DNA of 61,431 nucleotides from a bacterium (GTDB lineage Bacteria; Patescibacteriota; Minisyncoccia; Phycocordibacterales; UBA2100): NCBI GenBank assembly GCA_009924895.1, contig RFQR01000009.1, positions 1 to 61,431 of the forward strand, read 5' to 3'. Shown piece by piece: positions 17,552 to 25,615 of this stretch (position 1 is its first letter; each line of letters starts with the position of its first letter). The notes under the pieces were generated by a model. It saw only the letters and a program-made list of their open reading frames with translations, ran no database searches and was not told where the DNA came from. The position numbers and the translations under genes were made by a program.

Positions 17552-18828
17552 ACAACCCATGGGAGCGCGCTCTCGCTCAGTTACAGAGAGCGGCTGAAAC
17601 GCTCTCGCTTACGGCGGCCCTCCACAAACGCCTCCAAGAAACTGACCGCATGATTGAAGTCTCGGTACCGGTCGAAATGGACTCGGGCGAGACAAAAGTG
17701 TTTCGCGGATACCGCGTGCAGCACAATAATCTGTGCGGCCCCTACAAAGGCGGCCTGCGCTATCATCCTCAGGTCGACCTTGACGAAGCAAAGGCGCTCG
17801 CGTTTTGGATGACGATGAAAAACGCGGTTGTAGACGTGCCGTTTGGAGGAGGAAAAGGCGGTGTTGCCGTCGATCCCAAAACACTTTCAGAAAAAGAACT
17901 CGAAAGACTGACTCGCGAATTTACCCGTAAACTCGCGCCGGTTATTGGTGCGCATTTGGATGTCCCTGCTCCTGATGTCAACACGAATAGCACGATCATG
18001 AATTGGATTGCTGACGAATACGGGCTTCAGGTGGGCGAACGCGTGCCAGGGGTAGTGACCGGAAAACCAGTTCGAGAAGGGGGGAGTGAAGGGAGGACCG
18101 AGGCCACGGGTCTTGGCGGTGCCTATACACTTCTCGCCCTTTTGCCGCAAATTACCAAAAAAACCCCGAGCGAGCTCACGGTGGCAGTACAAGGATTTGG
18201 CAACGTTGGCTCGCACGTTGCTCGCTTCCTCATTGATTGGGGTTTTAAAGTCGTTGCGCTCTCCGACTCACGCGGCGGCGTATACATCCCGGGAGGTATT
18301 ACCGATATCGATGCTATTGAGCGATGTAAAGAAGAGAAAGGGAAGCTTGCGGGATGCTATTGCGTAGGCTCGGTGTGTGACGTTTCAAATCGAGAAGTGC
18401 TGAATGGCAGGGATCTCTCATCAACCGATATTTTGGAACTCCCAGTAGATATTATTGTTCCTGCAGCGCTCGAGAATGCTATCACTGCGGACAATGCCTC
18501 TCGTATCAAAGCAAAAATAGTTCTTGAGATGGCAAATGGACCTACTACACTTGAGGCGGATACGATTCTTGCACAAAATGGTGTGACGGTTATTCCTGAT
18601 ATTTTGGCTAACGCGGGTGGTGTGGCTGTTTCGTACTTTGAATGGCTACAGAATGAGCGTCATGAGGCATGGAACAAAGATGATGTGTTCGAAAAACTGA
18701 AAGACAAAATGGAGAAAGCGGCAAATGCCGTGTATACTTCATCAACCAGTCGGGGTATTACGCTCCGTCAGGCGGCCTATGTTGTCGCCCTCGAGCGATT
18801 ATTAGAAGCATTTAGTAAAAAAATATAA
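17548..18828 (+). CDS. gdhA: Glutamate dehydrogenase (Glu/Leu/Phe/Val family)
   Basis: This enzyme interconverts glutamate with 2-oxoglutarate and ammonia. The substrate pocket is visible as GPYKGGLRYHP and the catalytic region as PAPDVNTNSTIMNWI. The Rossmann domain shows GFGNVGSHVARFL. Length is 426 residues, typical for hexameric catabolic-type enzymes. ATG 17548 lies within the preceding stop (ATGA). An amino-acid enzyme stands out in what seems a reduced genome and may feed on peptides, as the nearby peptidases would supply amino acids. Confidence 0.95.
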   Translation: MNNPWERALAQLQRAAETLSLTAALHKRLQETDRMIEVSVPVEMDSGETKVFRGYRVQHNNLCGPYKGGLRYHPQVDLDEAKALAFWMTMKNAVVDVPFGGGKGGVAVDPKTLSEKELERLTREFTRKLAPVIGAHLDVPAPDVNTNSTIMNWIADEYGLQVGERVPGVVTGKPVREGGSEGRTEATGLGGAYTLLALLPQITKKTPSELTVAVQGFGNVGSHVARFLIDWGFKVVALSDSRGGVYIPGGITDIDAIERCKEEKGKLAGCYCVGSVCDVSNREVLNGRDLSSTDILELPVDIIVPAALENAITADNASRIKAKIVLEMANGPTTLEADTILAQNGVTVIPDILANAGGVAVSYFEWLQNERHEAWNKDDVFEKLKDKMEKAANAVYTSSTSRGITLRQAAYVVALERLLEAFSKKI

Positions 18829-18832
18829 TACT

Positions 18833-19348
18833 ATGAATGAAATTTACACCTATACGGTACCGACGTTTATCAAAATGCTCGGTGGTCTTAAGAATGTGCT
18901 GAACAAGTGTGAGCAGTTTGCTCACGAGAAGGGAATGACGGATGCTGAATTTTTGGAGAGTCGTCTCGTGCCTGACATGTTTCCATTTTCGCGTCAGATT
19001 CAAATTGCGTCTGATAATGCAAAAGGTGCAGTTGCGCGTTTGACTGGACAAGAGGCACCAAAATACGAAGACACCGAAGCAACGTTTTCAGAACTTCAGG
19101 CGCGAATTGATAAAACGCTTGCATATGTGCAGTCAGTTCCTGAATCAGCGTTTGCACATGCTGCGGAGCAGAAAATCACCCTTCCGTACTTTCCCGGTAA
19201 GTTCATGAACGGGTTTGGCTATACCTGTGAGTATGTGCTGCCAAACTTCTTCTTCCATGTTACGACGGCGTACGCAATCGCACGCATGAAAGGTGTTGGT
19301 CTGGGTAAAATGGATTATCTCAACGGCCTTCCACTCCAAGACTTGTAA
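18833..19348 (+). CDS. DUF1993 family protein
   Basis: A 171-residue four-helix protein that matches the DUF1993 pattern: YTVPTFIKMLGGLKNVL at the start, SRLVPDMFPFSRQIQIASDNAK in the middle and LPNFFFHVTTAYAIAR near the end. The family belongs to the DinB-like fold group, but no metal ligands are obvious and no biochemical role is known to me. It lies 4 bases after gdhA; a TATAAT overlaps the gdhA stop, so it may have its own start site as well. Confidence 0.85.
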   Translation: MNEIYTYTVPTFIKMLGGLKNVLNKCEQFAHEKGMTDAEFLESRLVPDMFPFSRQIQIASDNAKGAVARLTGQEAPKYEDTEATFSELQARIDKTLAYVQSVPESAFAHAAEQKITLPYFPGKFMNGFGYTCEYVLPNFFFHVTTAYAIARMKGVGLGKMDYLNGLPLQDL

Positions 19349-19390
19349 GGGTCGATCTATAAAAGAAACAAAAGATCGACGTGAGTACCA

Positions 19391-19425
19391 GTACCCTATT
19401 TGCGAATTATTCGCAAATAGGGTAC
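19391..19425. promoter_or_regulatory. 35-bp palindromic Fur/Zur-type operator
   Basis: GTACCCTATTTGCGAA, a TTA spacer and the exact reverse complement of the first arm make a perfect 16-3-16 palindrome. Its core TGCGAAT-T-ATTCGCA has the 7-1-7 layout of Fur-family boxes. A -10 (TACTGT, 19423-19428) overlaps its right edge and ends 6 nt before the regulator start, so binding would block transcription. Confidence 0.85.
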
Positions 19426-19434
19426 TGTACGTAT

Positions 19435-19848
19435 ATGAAAGAAAGTATCGAGCACAAAGCGCTTCGAGAACGAGGGTTGAGGATCACCCAGCCTCGGATT
19501 GTCGTCTATCGAGCGCTCGCTGACGTGAAAGCACCGCTTACTGCGCAGGAAATCGTGCATTCCGCACGCCTTGTGGATCAGGCCACCGTATACCGAACTC
19601 TCGAATTGTTTGTTGAGGCAGGCATTGCTCGTAAGGTAAACTTACAGTCTGGATTGGTGCGGTACGAATTGAATAGTGACGATCATCATCATTTAACGTG
19701 TACTCGGTGCGAGCGAGTCGAAGATTTTCGTGGTTGCCATGTTGAAAAAATTTCTTCTCATGCACTTGCACACTCGCGTTTTTTTTCTACAATCACCAGT
19801 CATTCTTTAGAGTTGTTCGGCCTCTGTAATTCGTGCTCACGCACATAA
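19435..19848 (+). CDS. Fur-family metal-dependent repressor (Zur/Fur/PerR group)
   Basis: A 137-residue winged-helix regulator. The DNA-binding domain includes RGLRITQPRIVVYRAL and ATVYRTLELFVEAGIARKV. The metal parts are HHHLTCTRC and the late CNSC, a four-cysteine structural zinc site. I chose ATG 19435 over GTG 19381 because the operator and -10 lie between them. The next gene is a ZIP transporter 2 bases away, which points to zinc, manganese or iron uptake control. Which metal it senses cannot be told by eye; the ZIP partner makes a zinc (Zur) role most likely. Confidence 0.92.
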   Translation: MKESIEHKALRERGLRITQPRIVVYRALADVKAPLTAQEIVHSARLVDQATVYRTLELFVEAGIARKVNLQSGLVRYELNSDDHHHLTCTRCERVEDFRGCHVEKISSHALAHSRFFSTITSHSLELFGLCNSCSRT

Positions 19849-19850
19849 GT

Positions 19851-20654
19851 ATGCACCTCTATACAATTATCGCCGCAATAGTGATCATGTTCGTGTCGCT
19901 GAGCGGTGTTTTCTTCACGCGCGGGTTGCTCGGTGTGTGGATGAAGAAAAACATTACCTTTTTGACCTCATTTGCAACCGGTGTCTTCGCGGTTCTCGGA
20001 TTTCACTTGATAAGCGAATCAATCGAAAACTCTCATGGTATCGAGTGGACTATCGCAGCACTCATATTCGGTGTGGTATGTATGGAAATTCTCCACTGGG
20101 CTCTCCCGTCGCATCGAGAATGCGTTTCTCACGATCATTCTCTCGACGGTGAACATAGTCACACTCCTATTGATGGACGCAGAATACTGGTGAGTGATGC
20201 CATCCATAACGTGGGAGACGGTTTTGTCCTCGTCCCAGCATACGCTGCTGGAGTGCATGTCGGTATTACTGCGACGATAGGTATTGTGCTGCATGAATTA
20301 GTGCAAGAAACTTCAAAATTCTTTTTGCTGAAAGAGGCAGGATACTCTGATTGGGGCGCTTTGATATGGAATTTTATATCGGCAAGCTCGGTAGTTTTTG
20401 GAGCGATTGCTGCGATGATTTTGTCGAGTAATGAGTTTATTGCGGGGATACTTAGTGCGATTGCGGCAGGTGCGTTTTCTGCCGTTTTGGTACGAGACCT
20501 CATTCCGCACGTACTTTCTGCTCTCCGTTCTGACGCTCGAAAACAGCTGCATGCTATCGCTCTCGTGGGTGGTCTTATCCTTATGATTAGTGTTGTTTCT
20601 CTTACTCCGCATAATCATGCGGTAGAATCCGCACATGAAGAAGTGGTTAATTAG
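19851..20654 (+). CDS. ZIP-family metal transporter
   Basis: A 267-residue membrane protein with about eight helices, importing divalent metals such as zinc. Helix 4 has DAIHNVGDGFVL and helix 5 has IGIVLHELVQETSKF, matching the HN..DG and HE..QE metal-binding motifs of ZIP proteins. A histidine-rich loop (HSLDGEHSHTPIDG) lies before helix 4. ATG 19851 follows the regulator stop by 2 bases. The last codons overlap the next gene by 20 bases, so three genes form one operon under the 35-bp operator. Confidence 0.92.
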   Translation: MHLYTIIAAIVIMFVSLSGVFFTRGLLGVWMKKNITFLTSFATGVFAVLGFHLISESIENSHGIEWTIAALIFGVVCMEILHWALPSHRECVSHDHSLDGEHSHTPIDGRRILVSDAIHNVGDGFVLVPAYAAGVHVGITATIGIVLHELVQETSKFFLLKEAGYSDWGALIWNFISASSVVFGAIAAMILSSNEFIAGILSAIAAGAFSAVLVRDLIPHVLSALRSDARKQLHAIALVGGLILMISVVSLTPHNHAVESAHEEVVN

Positions 20655-21744
20655 CGGTATCGTATGCATTCTGTGCGTGCCCTTCTTTGGTAGTGCTCAA
20701 GAGCTATCTCAAGACGTGCAAACAACATTTCGCGCTTGCGTGCTTGAGGTGCTTCACCAGGAGCAGCGCACCATTCTAGGCACTGGCACTCCTGCGACAG
20801 TTCAGTCACTCAAGGTGGAAATACTATCGGGAGAGCGACTGGGGGAGGTGCTTACGGTGGAAAATGACTATCAGCCCCTCGCGGCAGGAGATAAGTTTTT
20901 TCTTCTCCATACTCGTGACGGAGTATATAAAACAGAGAGTTACACGGTGTCAGATCCATACCGTGTTCCAACTCTTGCGTGGCTCTTTGCGCTCTTTGTC
21001 ACATGCACTGCGCTCTTTGGTGGTCTGCAAGGCTTGCGCGGTCTTCTCTCGCTTCTTCTCGGACTCATTGGTATTGTGTACATTCTCATTCCCGCGGTTC
21101 TCGCGGGGTATTCACCCCTTCTTGTTTCGATAGCGGTTGCATCCCTCATTGTTGTTTTTGGTTCCTACATTACTCATGGTATCACTTGGACGACAACCGC
21201 CGCTGTTTTGGGTATGGTCGTGGCAGTGCTTCTTGCGGGATGCCTGGCGAGTGTTGTGGTGATGAGCGCGAAGCTTACCGGTTTTGAAAGTGATGAAGCG
21301 ATATACTTGAACTTTGGTACGAGCGGATCAATTGATTTTGCAGGATTATTTCTTGGAGGCATTATCATAGGCCTTCTTGGCGTCCTGTATGATGCTGCAA
21401 TTGGCCAGGCGGTTGCTGTTGAAGAGTTGAAACGTGCGGGACCACACCTTTCTTCAGGCCATATTTTCTTTCGCGCGCTGCGCATAGGGCGAGAGCATAT
21501 AGGGGCGCTTGTTAATACGCTCGCAATTGCCTATGTCGGCGCATCTCTCCCGGTTCTCCTTCTCGTGCATGCTTCGGGGGCGGACCTAGGCATTATGATT
21601 AATCGTGAGATTTTTGCCGCAGAAATTGTGCGTGCCCTCGTCGGCTCAATTGGTATTATTCTTGCTGTTCCGATTACGACGGCAATTGCCATGTACGTGG
21701 TACGTCCTGATGGCAACGCGCTACCAGATGCTCACCACCATTAA
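20635..21744 (+). CDS. YibE/F-like membrane protein
   Basis: A 369-residue protein with a signal-like N-terminus, an extracellular beta-domain (about 25-105) and seven or eight membrane helices. The pattern PTLAWLFALFVTCTALFGGLQGLRG, GVLYDAAIGQAVAVEEL and LVNTLAIAYVGASLPVLLL fits the YibE/F family. The C-terminus ends DAHHH, which may bind metal. Function of the family is not established to my knowledge. Sharing an operon with a Fur-family repressor and a ZIP transporter suggests a link with metal homeostasis. Confidence 0.85.
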   Translation: MKKWLISGIVCILCVPFFGSAQELSQDVQTTFRACVLEVLHQEQRTILGTGTPATVQSLKVEILSGERLGEVLTVENDYQPLAAGDKFFLLHTRDGVYKTESYTVSDPYRVPTLAWLFALFVTCTALFGGLQGLRGLLSLLLGLIGIVYILIPAVLAGYSPLLVSIAVASLIVVFGSYITHGITWTTTAAVLGMVVAVLLAGCLASVVVMSAKLTGFESDEAIYLNFGTSGSIDFAGLFLGGIIIGLLGVLYDAAIGQAVAVEELKRAGPHLSSGHIFFRALRIGREHIGALVNTLAIAYVGASLPVLLLVHASGADLGIMINREIFAAEIVRALVGSIGIILAVPITTAIAMYVVRPDGNALPDAHHH

Positions 21745-21748
21745 GGGG

Positions 21749-21754
21749 TATACT
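21749..21754 (+). promoter_or_regulatory. -10 box of the DUF1003 gene
   Basis: TATACT ends 6 nt before ATG 21761, just after the YibE/F-like stop. Confidence 0.6.
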
Positions 21755-21760
21755 GTAACC

Positions 21761-22144
21761 ATGCGGCCACTTCGACATACCTGGCACCAGATGCATCGTG
21801 AAAGCAGAAAGCTCGGAGCAGTCGTTGCCGATGCGGTCACGGCGCTCGTGGGTTCATGGGGTTTTATCTTTTTCCACGCACTTTGGTTTAGTTATTGGAT
21901 AGGTACTGGCGTCGAGCGTTACCCTTTCAGCTTTCTCACAATGATCGTATCACTTGAAGCCATCTTCCTCTCCGCATTTATTTTATTTAGTCAAAACAGA
22001 CAGTCAGAACGTGATAGAGCTCATGCAGAGATGGATTTGCGAACTGATCGAGAGTCTAAAAAAGAAATAGAGGCGCTGCAACGTACTCTCAATCGTATAG
22101 AACAAGAAAAACTCGATAGAATACTCGAAATACTACGTAAGTAA
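21761..22144 (+). CDS. DUF1003 membrane protein
   Basis: A 127-residue protein with two membrane helices (WGFIFFHALWFSYWIG and LTMIVSLEAIFLSAFILFS) and a charged C-terminal coiled coil. The motif EAIFLSAFILFSQNRQSERDRAHAE is the DUF1003 signature. The track start at 21605 lies inside the previous gene; the TATACT box and homology favour ATG 21761. Function is unknown. A strong terminator follows. Confidence 0.9.
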   Translation: MRPLRHTWHQMHRESRKLGAVVADAVTALVGSWGFIFFHALWFSYWIGTGVERYPFSFLTMIVSLEAIFLSAFILFSQNRQSERDRAHAEMDLRTDRESKKEIEALQRTLNRIEQEKLDRILEILRK

Positions 22145-22152
22145 GTACTGCG

Positions 22153-22185
22153 CCCCGCACCACAACAGTAGTGCGGGGTGTTTTT
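22153..22185 (+). terminator. Intrinsic terminator after the DUF1003 gene
   Basis: CCCCGCAC/GTGCGGGG with a 10-nt loop is followed by TGTTTTT. Confidence 0.88.
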
Positions 22186-22330
22186 ACTGGCGCTCCTGCT
22201 GCGCGCTCGGGGGTGCCTTGGGGCCACCGTGGCGACCGGGGTAGAGAGGGAAAACGGTCGCGTAGTAGAGTGCGATCACCACGACCGCAAGCGATACGTT
22301 CTCTGTGATTTTTTTCAGTACGGATTTCAT
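22184..22330 (-). CDS. Orphan single-helix micro-protein (48 aa)
   Basis: This gene is not in the ORF track. Read on the minus strand it starts MKSVLKKITENVSLAVVVIALYYA, a basic N-terminus followed by one membrane helix, and ends with a Pro/Gly/Gln-rich tail (GGPKAPPSAQQERQ). GGTAAGG just before the ATG is a modest SD sequence. About 45 bases upstream TTGACA may be a -35, without a convincing -10. The codons are GC-rich like other orphan genes here. It converges on the DUF1003 gene. Confidence 0.6.
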   Translation of the reverse strand: MKSVLKKITENVSLAVVVIALYYATVFPLYPGRHGGPKAPPSAQQERQ

Positions 22331-22406
22331 CCTTACCCTACTAGAACAACAAATAATATATCATGTCAAGTTTCGGAACGCAGGAAATACGATACCCTAC
22401 GGTGAT

Positions 22407-23630
22407 ATGTATACACCTTCACGTGCCATACTCGAGAAGTATGCTGATGTATTAGTTAACTTTGCGCTCAATAGTGGTGCGGGAATTAGAAAAGGAGAAG
22501 TGGTTCATTTAAATGCAACTGACTCGGCAAAACCACTCTTTGTTGAAGTTCGCAATGCGATTATAAAAAAGGGAGGACATGTTATTTCTAACTTTCTTCC
22601 TGACGGCACAGCGGACCGCCGCTCGGTAACACGTGAATTTTACCAGCTTGCGCAGCCACACCAACTTGACTGGTTTCCCGCAAAATATATCCGAGGGCTG
22701 GTGGATGAGATTGATCACACGATTCATATTCTTGCGCACTCAAATCCTCATGAATTAAACGGTATCGACCCCAAGAAAATCATGCGCCGCGGTGTTGCGT
22801 GGAAGCCGTTTCGCGATTGGGAAAATGAGAAGGAGCACAAAGGAAAGTTTACCTGGACAATTGGCCTCTATGGCACGCCTGAAATGGCGAAAGAGGCCGG
22901 CATGAGCCCAAAAGCGTACTGGGACCAAATCATCAAGGCGTGTTTCCTTGATGAGAAAAATCCGGTGAAAAAATGGCGCACTGTCATGAACAGTCTGAAT
23001 GGCTATTTGAAGAAGTTGAATGATCTTGCCCCAATGACTGATCGTTTACATGCTGTTGGTCCTGATATGGATTTGTGGGTCAAGCTTGGTGAAAAACGAA
23101 AATGGATGGGAGGTACGGGGCGTAACATTCCGAGTTTTGAAATCTTTACTTCGCCAGACTGGCGCGGCACGAGTGGCTGGATTAAGTTCAATCAGCCACT
23201 CTATCGCTATGGCAACAAAATCACCGGCATTGAACTCGAATTCAAAGACGGTGTGGTAGTGAAATCAAAAGCGAAAACAAATGAAAAGGTTTTGAAGGAA
23301 ATGATTAAGACTCCGGGGGCAAATAAAATAGGAGAATACTCACTCACTGACCATCGCTTCTCGCGCATCACCAAGTTTATGGCAGAGACCCTCTATGACG
23401 AAAATATGGGAGGTCCTCAGGGTAATACGCACCTCGCGCTCGGCATGAGCTATAAAGATACCTACTCCGGGGATGTTGCCGCTCTTTCAAAGGAAGAAGC
23501 AGCAGAATTTGGTTTTAATGATTCATCGGTACACACCGACATCATTTCAACGACACGTCGCACGGTCACTGCACACCTCAAAGACGGAACAGAAAAAGTG
23601 ATATACAAAAACGGGAGGTTTGTTTTGTAA
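22407..23630 (+). CDS. M29-type metallo-aminopeptidase
   Basis: A 407-residue protein of the thermophilic aminopeptidase (M29, AmpS/PepS) family, which removes N-terminal amino acids using divalent metal. It begins YTPSRAILEKYADVLVNFALNSG. Metal-binding candidates near the C-terminus are LTDHRFSRITKFMAETLYDEN, GNTHLALGMSYKDTY and DSSVHTDIIST. In this family Glu, His and Asp residues of these segments bind two metals. The track start at 22305 is too early; ATG 22407 matches the family start. Confidence 0.88.
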   Translation: MYTPSRAILEKYADVLVNFALNSGAGIRKGEVVHLNATDSAKPLFVEVRNAIIKKGGHVISNFLPDGTADRRSVTREFYQLAQPHQLDWFPAKYIRGLVDEIDHTIHILAHSNPHELNGIDPKKIMRRGVAWKPFRDWENEKEHKGKFTWTIGLYGTPEMAKEAGMSPKAYWDQIIKACFLDEKNPVKKWRTVMNSLNGYLKKLNDLAPMTDRLHAVGPDMDLWVKLGEKRKWMGGTGRNIPSFEIFTSPDWRGTSGWIKFNQPLYRYGNKITGIELEFKDGVVVKSKAKTNEKVLKEMIKTPGANKIGEYSLTDHRFSRITKFMAETLYDENMGGPQGNTHLALGMSYKDTYSGDVAALSKEEAAEFGFNDSSVHTDIISTTRRTVTAHLKDGTEKVIYKNGRFVL

Positions 23631-23640
23631 AAAGAATGCG

Positions 23641-23664
23641 GTCGGCTCTGACTAGAGCCGACCG
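23641..23664. terminator. Bidirectional terminator
   Basis: A perfect 10-bp stem (GGTCGGCTCT/AGAGCCGACC, loop GACT) between convergent genes. The minus direction has five T's a little downstream. Confidence 0.8.
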
Positions 23665-23670
23665 ATTATT

Positions 23671-23991
23671 TCACGTGAGGTTTTTAAACCACCCGGTACG
23701 TTCGCCGCGGATGATGAGCTTTGTGCCGTCGACGAAAGTGCCGAGCGTAACGAACGCTTGAGCACCGAAGGCACCGAGCCACGCGATAAACATAATGAAG
23801 ACTCCAGGGTCTCCGCAATCACCACGGTGGTTTGAATTGCATGTGTCACCGTTTTGGCGTACAGCCTCGCCGATTACTTCGCCTATGAGGCCAGTTGCGG
23901 TAAACATGCCATGCCACCAGAGGAAGGAGAGAAAGCATCCGACGGCAATAAAGGCTAGGCCGAGTAGGGTAGTGTTGAACCGGTTTGTCAC
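23671..23991 (-). CDS. Orphan small membrane protein (GTG start)
   Basis: I do not recognise this 106-residue protein. It has two or three hydrophobic segments (LLGLAFIAVGCFLSFLWW and VFIMFIAWLGAFGAQAFVTLG) and two close cysteines in CNSNHRGDC. I placed the start at GTG 23991, not the track Met at 24051. TATAAT (forward 24020-24025) lies between the two, and GGGAG stands 8 bases before the GTG. It is a single gene unit. Confidence 0.7.
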   Translation of the reverse strand: MTNRFNTTLLGLAFIAVGCFLSFLWWHGMFTATGLIGEVIGEAVRQNGDTCNSNHRGDCGDPGVFIMFIAWLGAFGAQAFVTLGTFVDGTKLIIRGERTGWFKNLT

Positions 23992-24019
23992 AGTAAGTTC
24001 TCCCGTTGCTGAAACTAAA

Positions 24020-24025
24020 ATTATA
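24020..24025 (-). promoter_or_regulatory. -10 box of the 106-aa membrane protein gene
   Basis: A perfect TATAAT on the minus strand about 28 bases before the GTG start; the leader carries the SD GGGAG. Confidence 0.55.
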
Positions 24026-24112
24026 ATACAATGTTTTTTTAAAAAAAGCAAATTTTATTCTATCCACACCTCCATGCACACGCCGGCAGAAAATGGTACA
24101 CTGCAAATCCCC

Positions 24113-24634
24113 ATGACACTCTTTAAAGTCCTTATTGGCTGGTCCGCAGTATTTCTTTTTCGTCTCATTCCATTTCGTCCACCCAATTTTGAACCAATGC
24201 TCGCTGTGGCGATGCCATTTTCCAAAAAGCTGGGCCCCATATCCAGTTTCGCCTTCGCTTTCTTAGGTATTGTGCTGTTTGATGCGGTAACGAGCGGGTG
24301 GGGAGTATGGACCTGGGTGTCTGCGCTCGCGTACGGGCTTCTTTCTCTCGCTTCTCACTTCTACTTTTCTCATCGGGATGCGACCGTGAAGAACTTTGTG
24401 ATGTTTGGGGTGGTCGGAACAATTGTGTACGATGTGGCGACAGGTCTTACCGTAGGTCCACTTGTTTTTGGTCAAACACTCACCGTTGCACTTATGGGAC
24501 AAATTCCGTTCACTGCAATGCACCTCTTGGGCACGGTTGTCTTTGCGGTGACACTTTCGCCTGCACTCTACGCCTGGGTGGTGCGCGACGAATCACTGGT
24601 GTTACGTGAAGTGCGTGTACAGAAAAATGCGTAA
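24113..24634 (+). CDS. ECF-transporter-substrate-component-like membrane protein
   Basis: A 173-residue protein with five or six helices. FRLIPFRPPNFEPMLAVAMPFSK at the start is like the DUF6580/ECF S-component group, which bind vitamins or metals for energy-coupling-factor transporters. No ECF ATPase or T component is in the window, so the partner would be elsewhere. The extended -10 TGG-TACACT (24097-24102) ends 10 nt before ATG 24113, which I prefer to the upstream ATG 24074. Substrate unknown. Confidence 0.75.
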   Translation: MTLFKVLIGWSAVFLFRLIPFRPPNFEPMLAVAMPFSKKLGPISSFAFAFLGIVLFDAVTSGWGVWTWVSALAYGLLSLASHFYFSHRDATVKNFVMFGVVGTIVYDVATGLTVGPLVFGQTLTVALMGQIPFTAMHLLGTVVFAVTLSPALYAWVVRDESLVLREVRVQKNA

Positions 24635-24641
24635 AGGATGG

Positions 24642-24647
24642 TAGAAT
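24642..24647 (+). promoter_or_regulatory. -10 box of the 64-aa membrane protein gene
   Basis: TGG-TAGAAT, an extended -10, ends 6 nt before ATG 24654. Confidence 0.6.
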
Positions 24648-24653
24648 GCTGAT

Positions 24654-24848
24654 ATGTTGTCGGCAAGCCAATGGGAAACACTCCTCTTCTTTTCGTCTAT
24701 CTTTTTCACTCTCTCGTGCGTTGCGCTCGTTTTTGGTGTTGGCGCAAGCGTCCTTCTTCTTGACTACCACCCAGCACTCTACGCCTTTGGTGTATTTTTG
24801 TTCGCATCAGCGTGCGTGATTGTTACAGGTGTACGTACCGAGGCGTAG
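24654..24848 (+). CDS. Two-helix membrane protein (64 aa)
   Basis: I do not recognise it. It has two hydrophobic segments (LLFFSSIFFTLSCVALVFGVG and ALYAFGVFLFASACVIVTGV), giving a hairpin in the membrane. It starts at ATG 24654, set by the extended -10 box. It converges with dgkA and ends 3 bases before it. Unlike the other orphan small genes it has no SD sequence. Confidence 0.65.
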   Translation: MLSASQWETLLFFSSIFFTLSCVALVFGVGASVLLLDYHPALYAFGVFLFASACVIVTGVRTEA

Positions 24849-24851
24849 TCT

Positions 24852-25205
24852 CTAACCAAATACTTTTGGAATAAAAATAAGCGCGAGAGTAAGTATCGCG
24901 AGGATACCGGCGAGTATTGATGCGGCACCACCAAGGTCCTTAACGAGTCCAATCTGCTGATCGTGCGCGGGATGGAGCTTGTCACAGAGTTCCTCGAGAG
25001 CAGTATTTATGACTTCAACAATAAGGACGAGTCCACATACAAAGAGTAGCGCAACCCACTCGCTCGTCGTCACTTTGAAGTATCCAGCGATACCTAGTAT
25101 TGTGACGGAAACGAGAAGCCGTGTCTGAATACTCTCTTCTGAGCGCACTGCGTAGCAGAGCGCCTCGACTGCCTTGAGAACGTTTGGAAGTTTTCGCCGT
25201 GGCAT
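24852..25205 (-). CDS. dgkA: Diacylglycerol/undecaprenol kinase
   Basis: A 117-residue integral membrane kinase with three helices that phosphorylates undecaprenol or diacylglycerol for envelope lipid recycling. The family signature EVINTALEELCDKLHPAHDQ is present, with the catalytic Glu and the following KDLGGAASILAG. The soluble N-terminal helix (RKLPNVLKAVEALCYAVRSE) is also typical. It diverges from rplU with about 48 bases between the starts. Confidence 0.93.
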   Translation of the reverse strand: MPRRKLPNVLKAVEALCYAVRSEESIQTRLLVSVTILGIAGYFKVTTSEWVALLFVCGLVLIVEVINTALEELCDKLHPAHDQQIGLVKDLGGAASILAGILAILTLALIFIPKVFG

Positions 25206-25253
25206 GGCGCAAGTATTGCATATTTTCCGCCCTTGTTGTACATTGTGCGGACT

Positions 25254-25574
25254 ATGGCAAAAATAGCGATTATCGAAACAGGTGGCAAGCAGTATCTCGT
25301 ATCGCAGGATTCGGTCTTGAAAATCGAGATTTTACATGGTGTAGAGAAGCCGGGTCAAAAAATCACGTTTGATAAAGTGCTTCTTGTTGATGATGGTTCA
25401 AAAACCAATGTCGGCGCTCCTTACATCACAGGTGCCTCAGTTTCCGCAGAACTCGTTGAAAATGATCGCGGTCCAAAGATTATCGCGATGCGATATCGAC
25501 CTAAGAGTCGTTATACGGTGCGCCGCGGTCACCGTCAGCACTTTGCAAAAGTCCGCATCACTGCGCTTCCATAA
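25254..25574 (+). CDS. rplU: 50S ribosomal protein bL21
   Basis: bL21 binds 23S rRNA in the large subunit. The 106-residue protein starts AKIAIIETGGKQYLV and ends with the basic RRGHRQHFAKVRI, as expected. The start is ATG 25254, not 25233. TACATT (25239-25244) ends 9 nt upstream. The usual partner rpmA (bL27) is not adjacent; a bidirectional terminator follows instead. Confidence 0.97.
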   Translation: MAKIAIIETGGKQYLVSQDSVLKIEILHGVEKPGQKITFDKVLLVDDGSKTNVGAPYITGASVSAELVENDRGPKIIAMRYRPKSRYTVRRGHRQHFAKVRITALP

Positions 25575-25588
25575 TTGTACTGATACAT

Positions 25589-25615
25589 GAAAAAGACCCG
25601 CGAAGGGTCTTTTTC
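25589..25615. terminator. Bidirectional terminator between rplU and recR
   Basis: AAAAAGACCC/GGGTCTTTTT with a 5-nt loop has T-runs in both directions. Confidence 0.9.
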
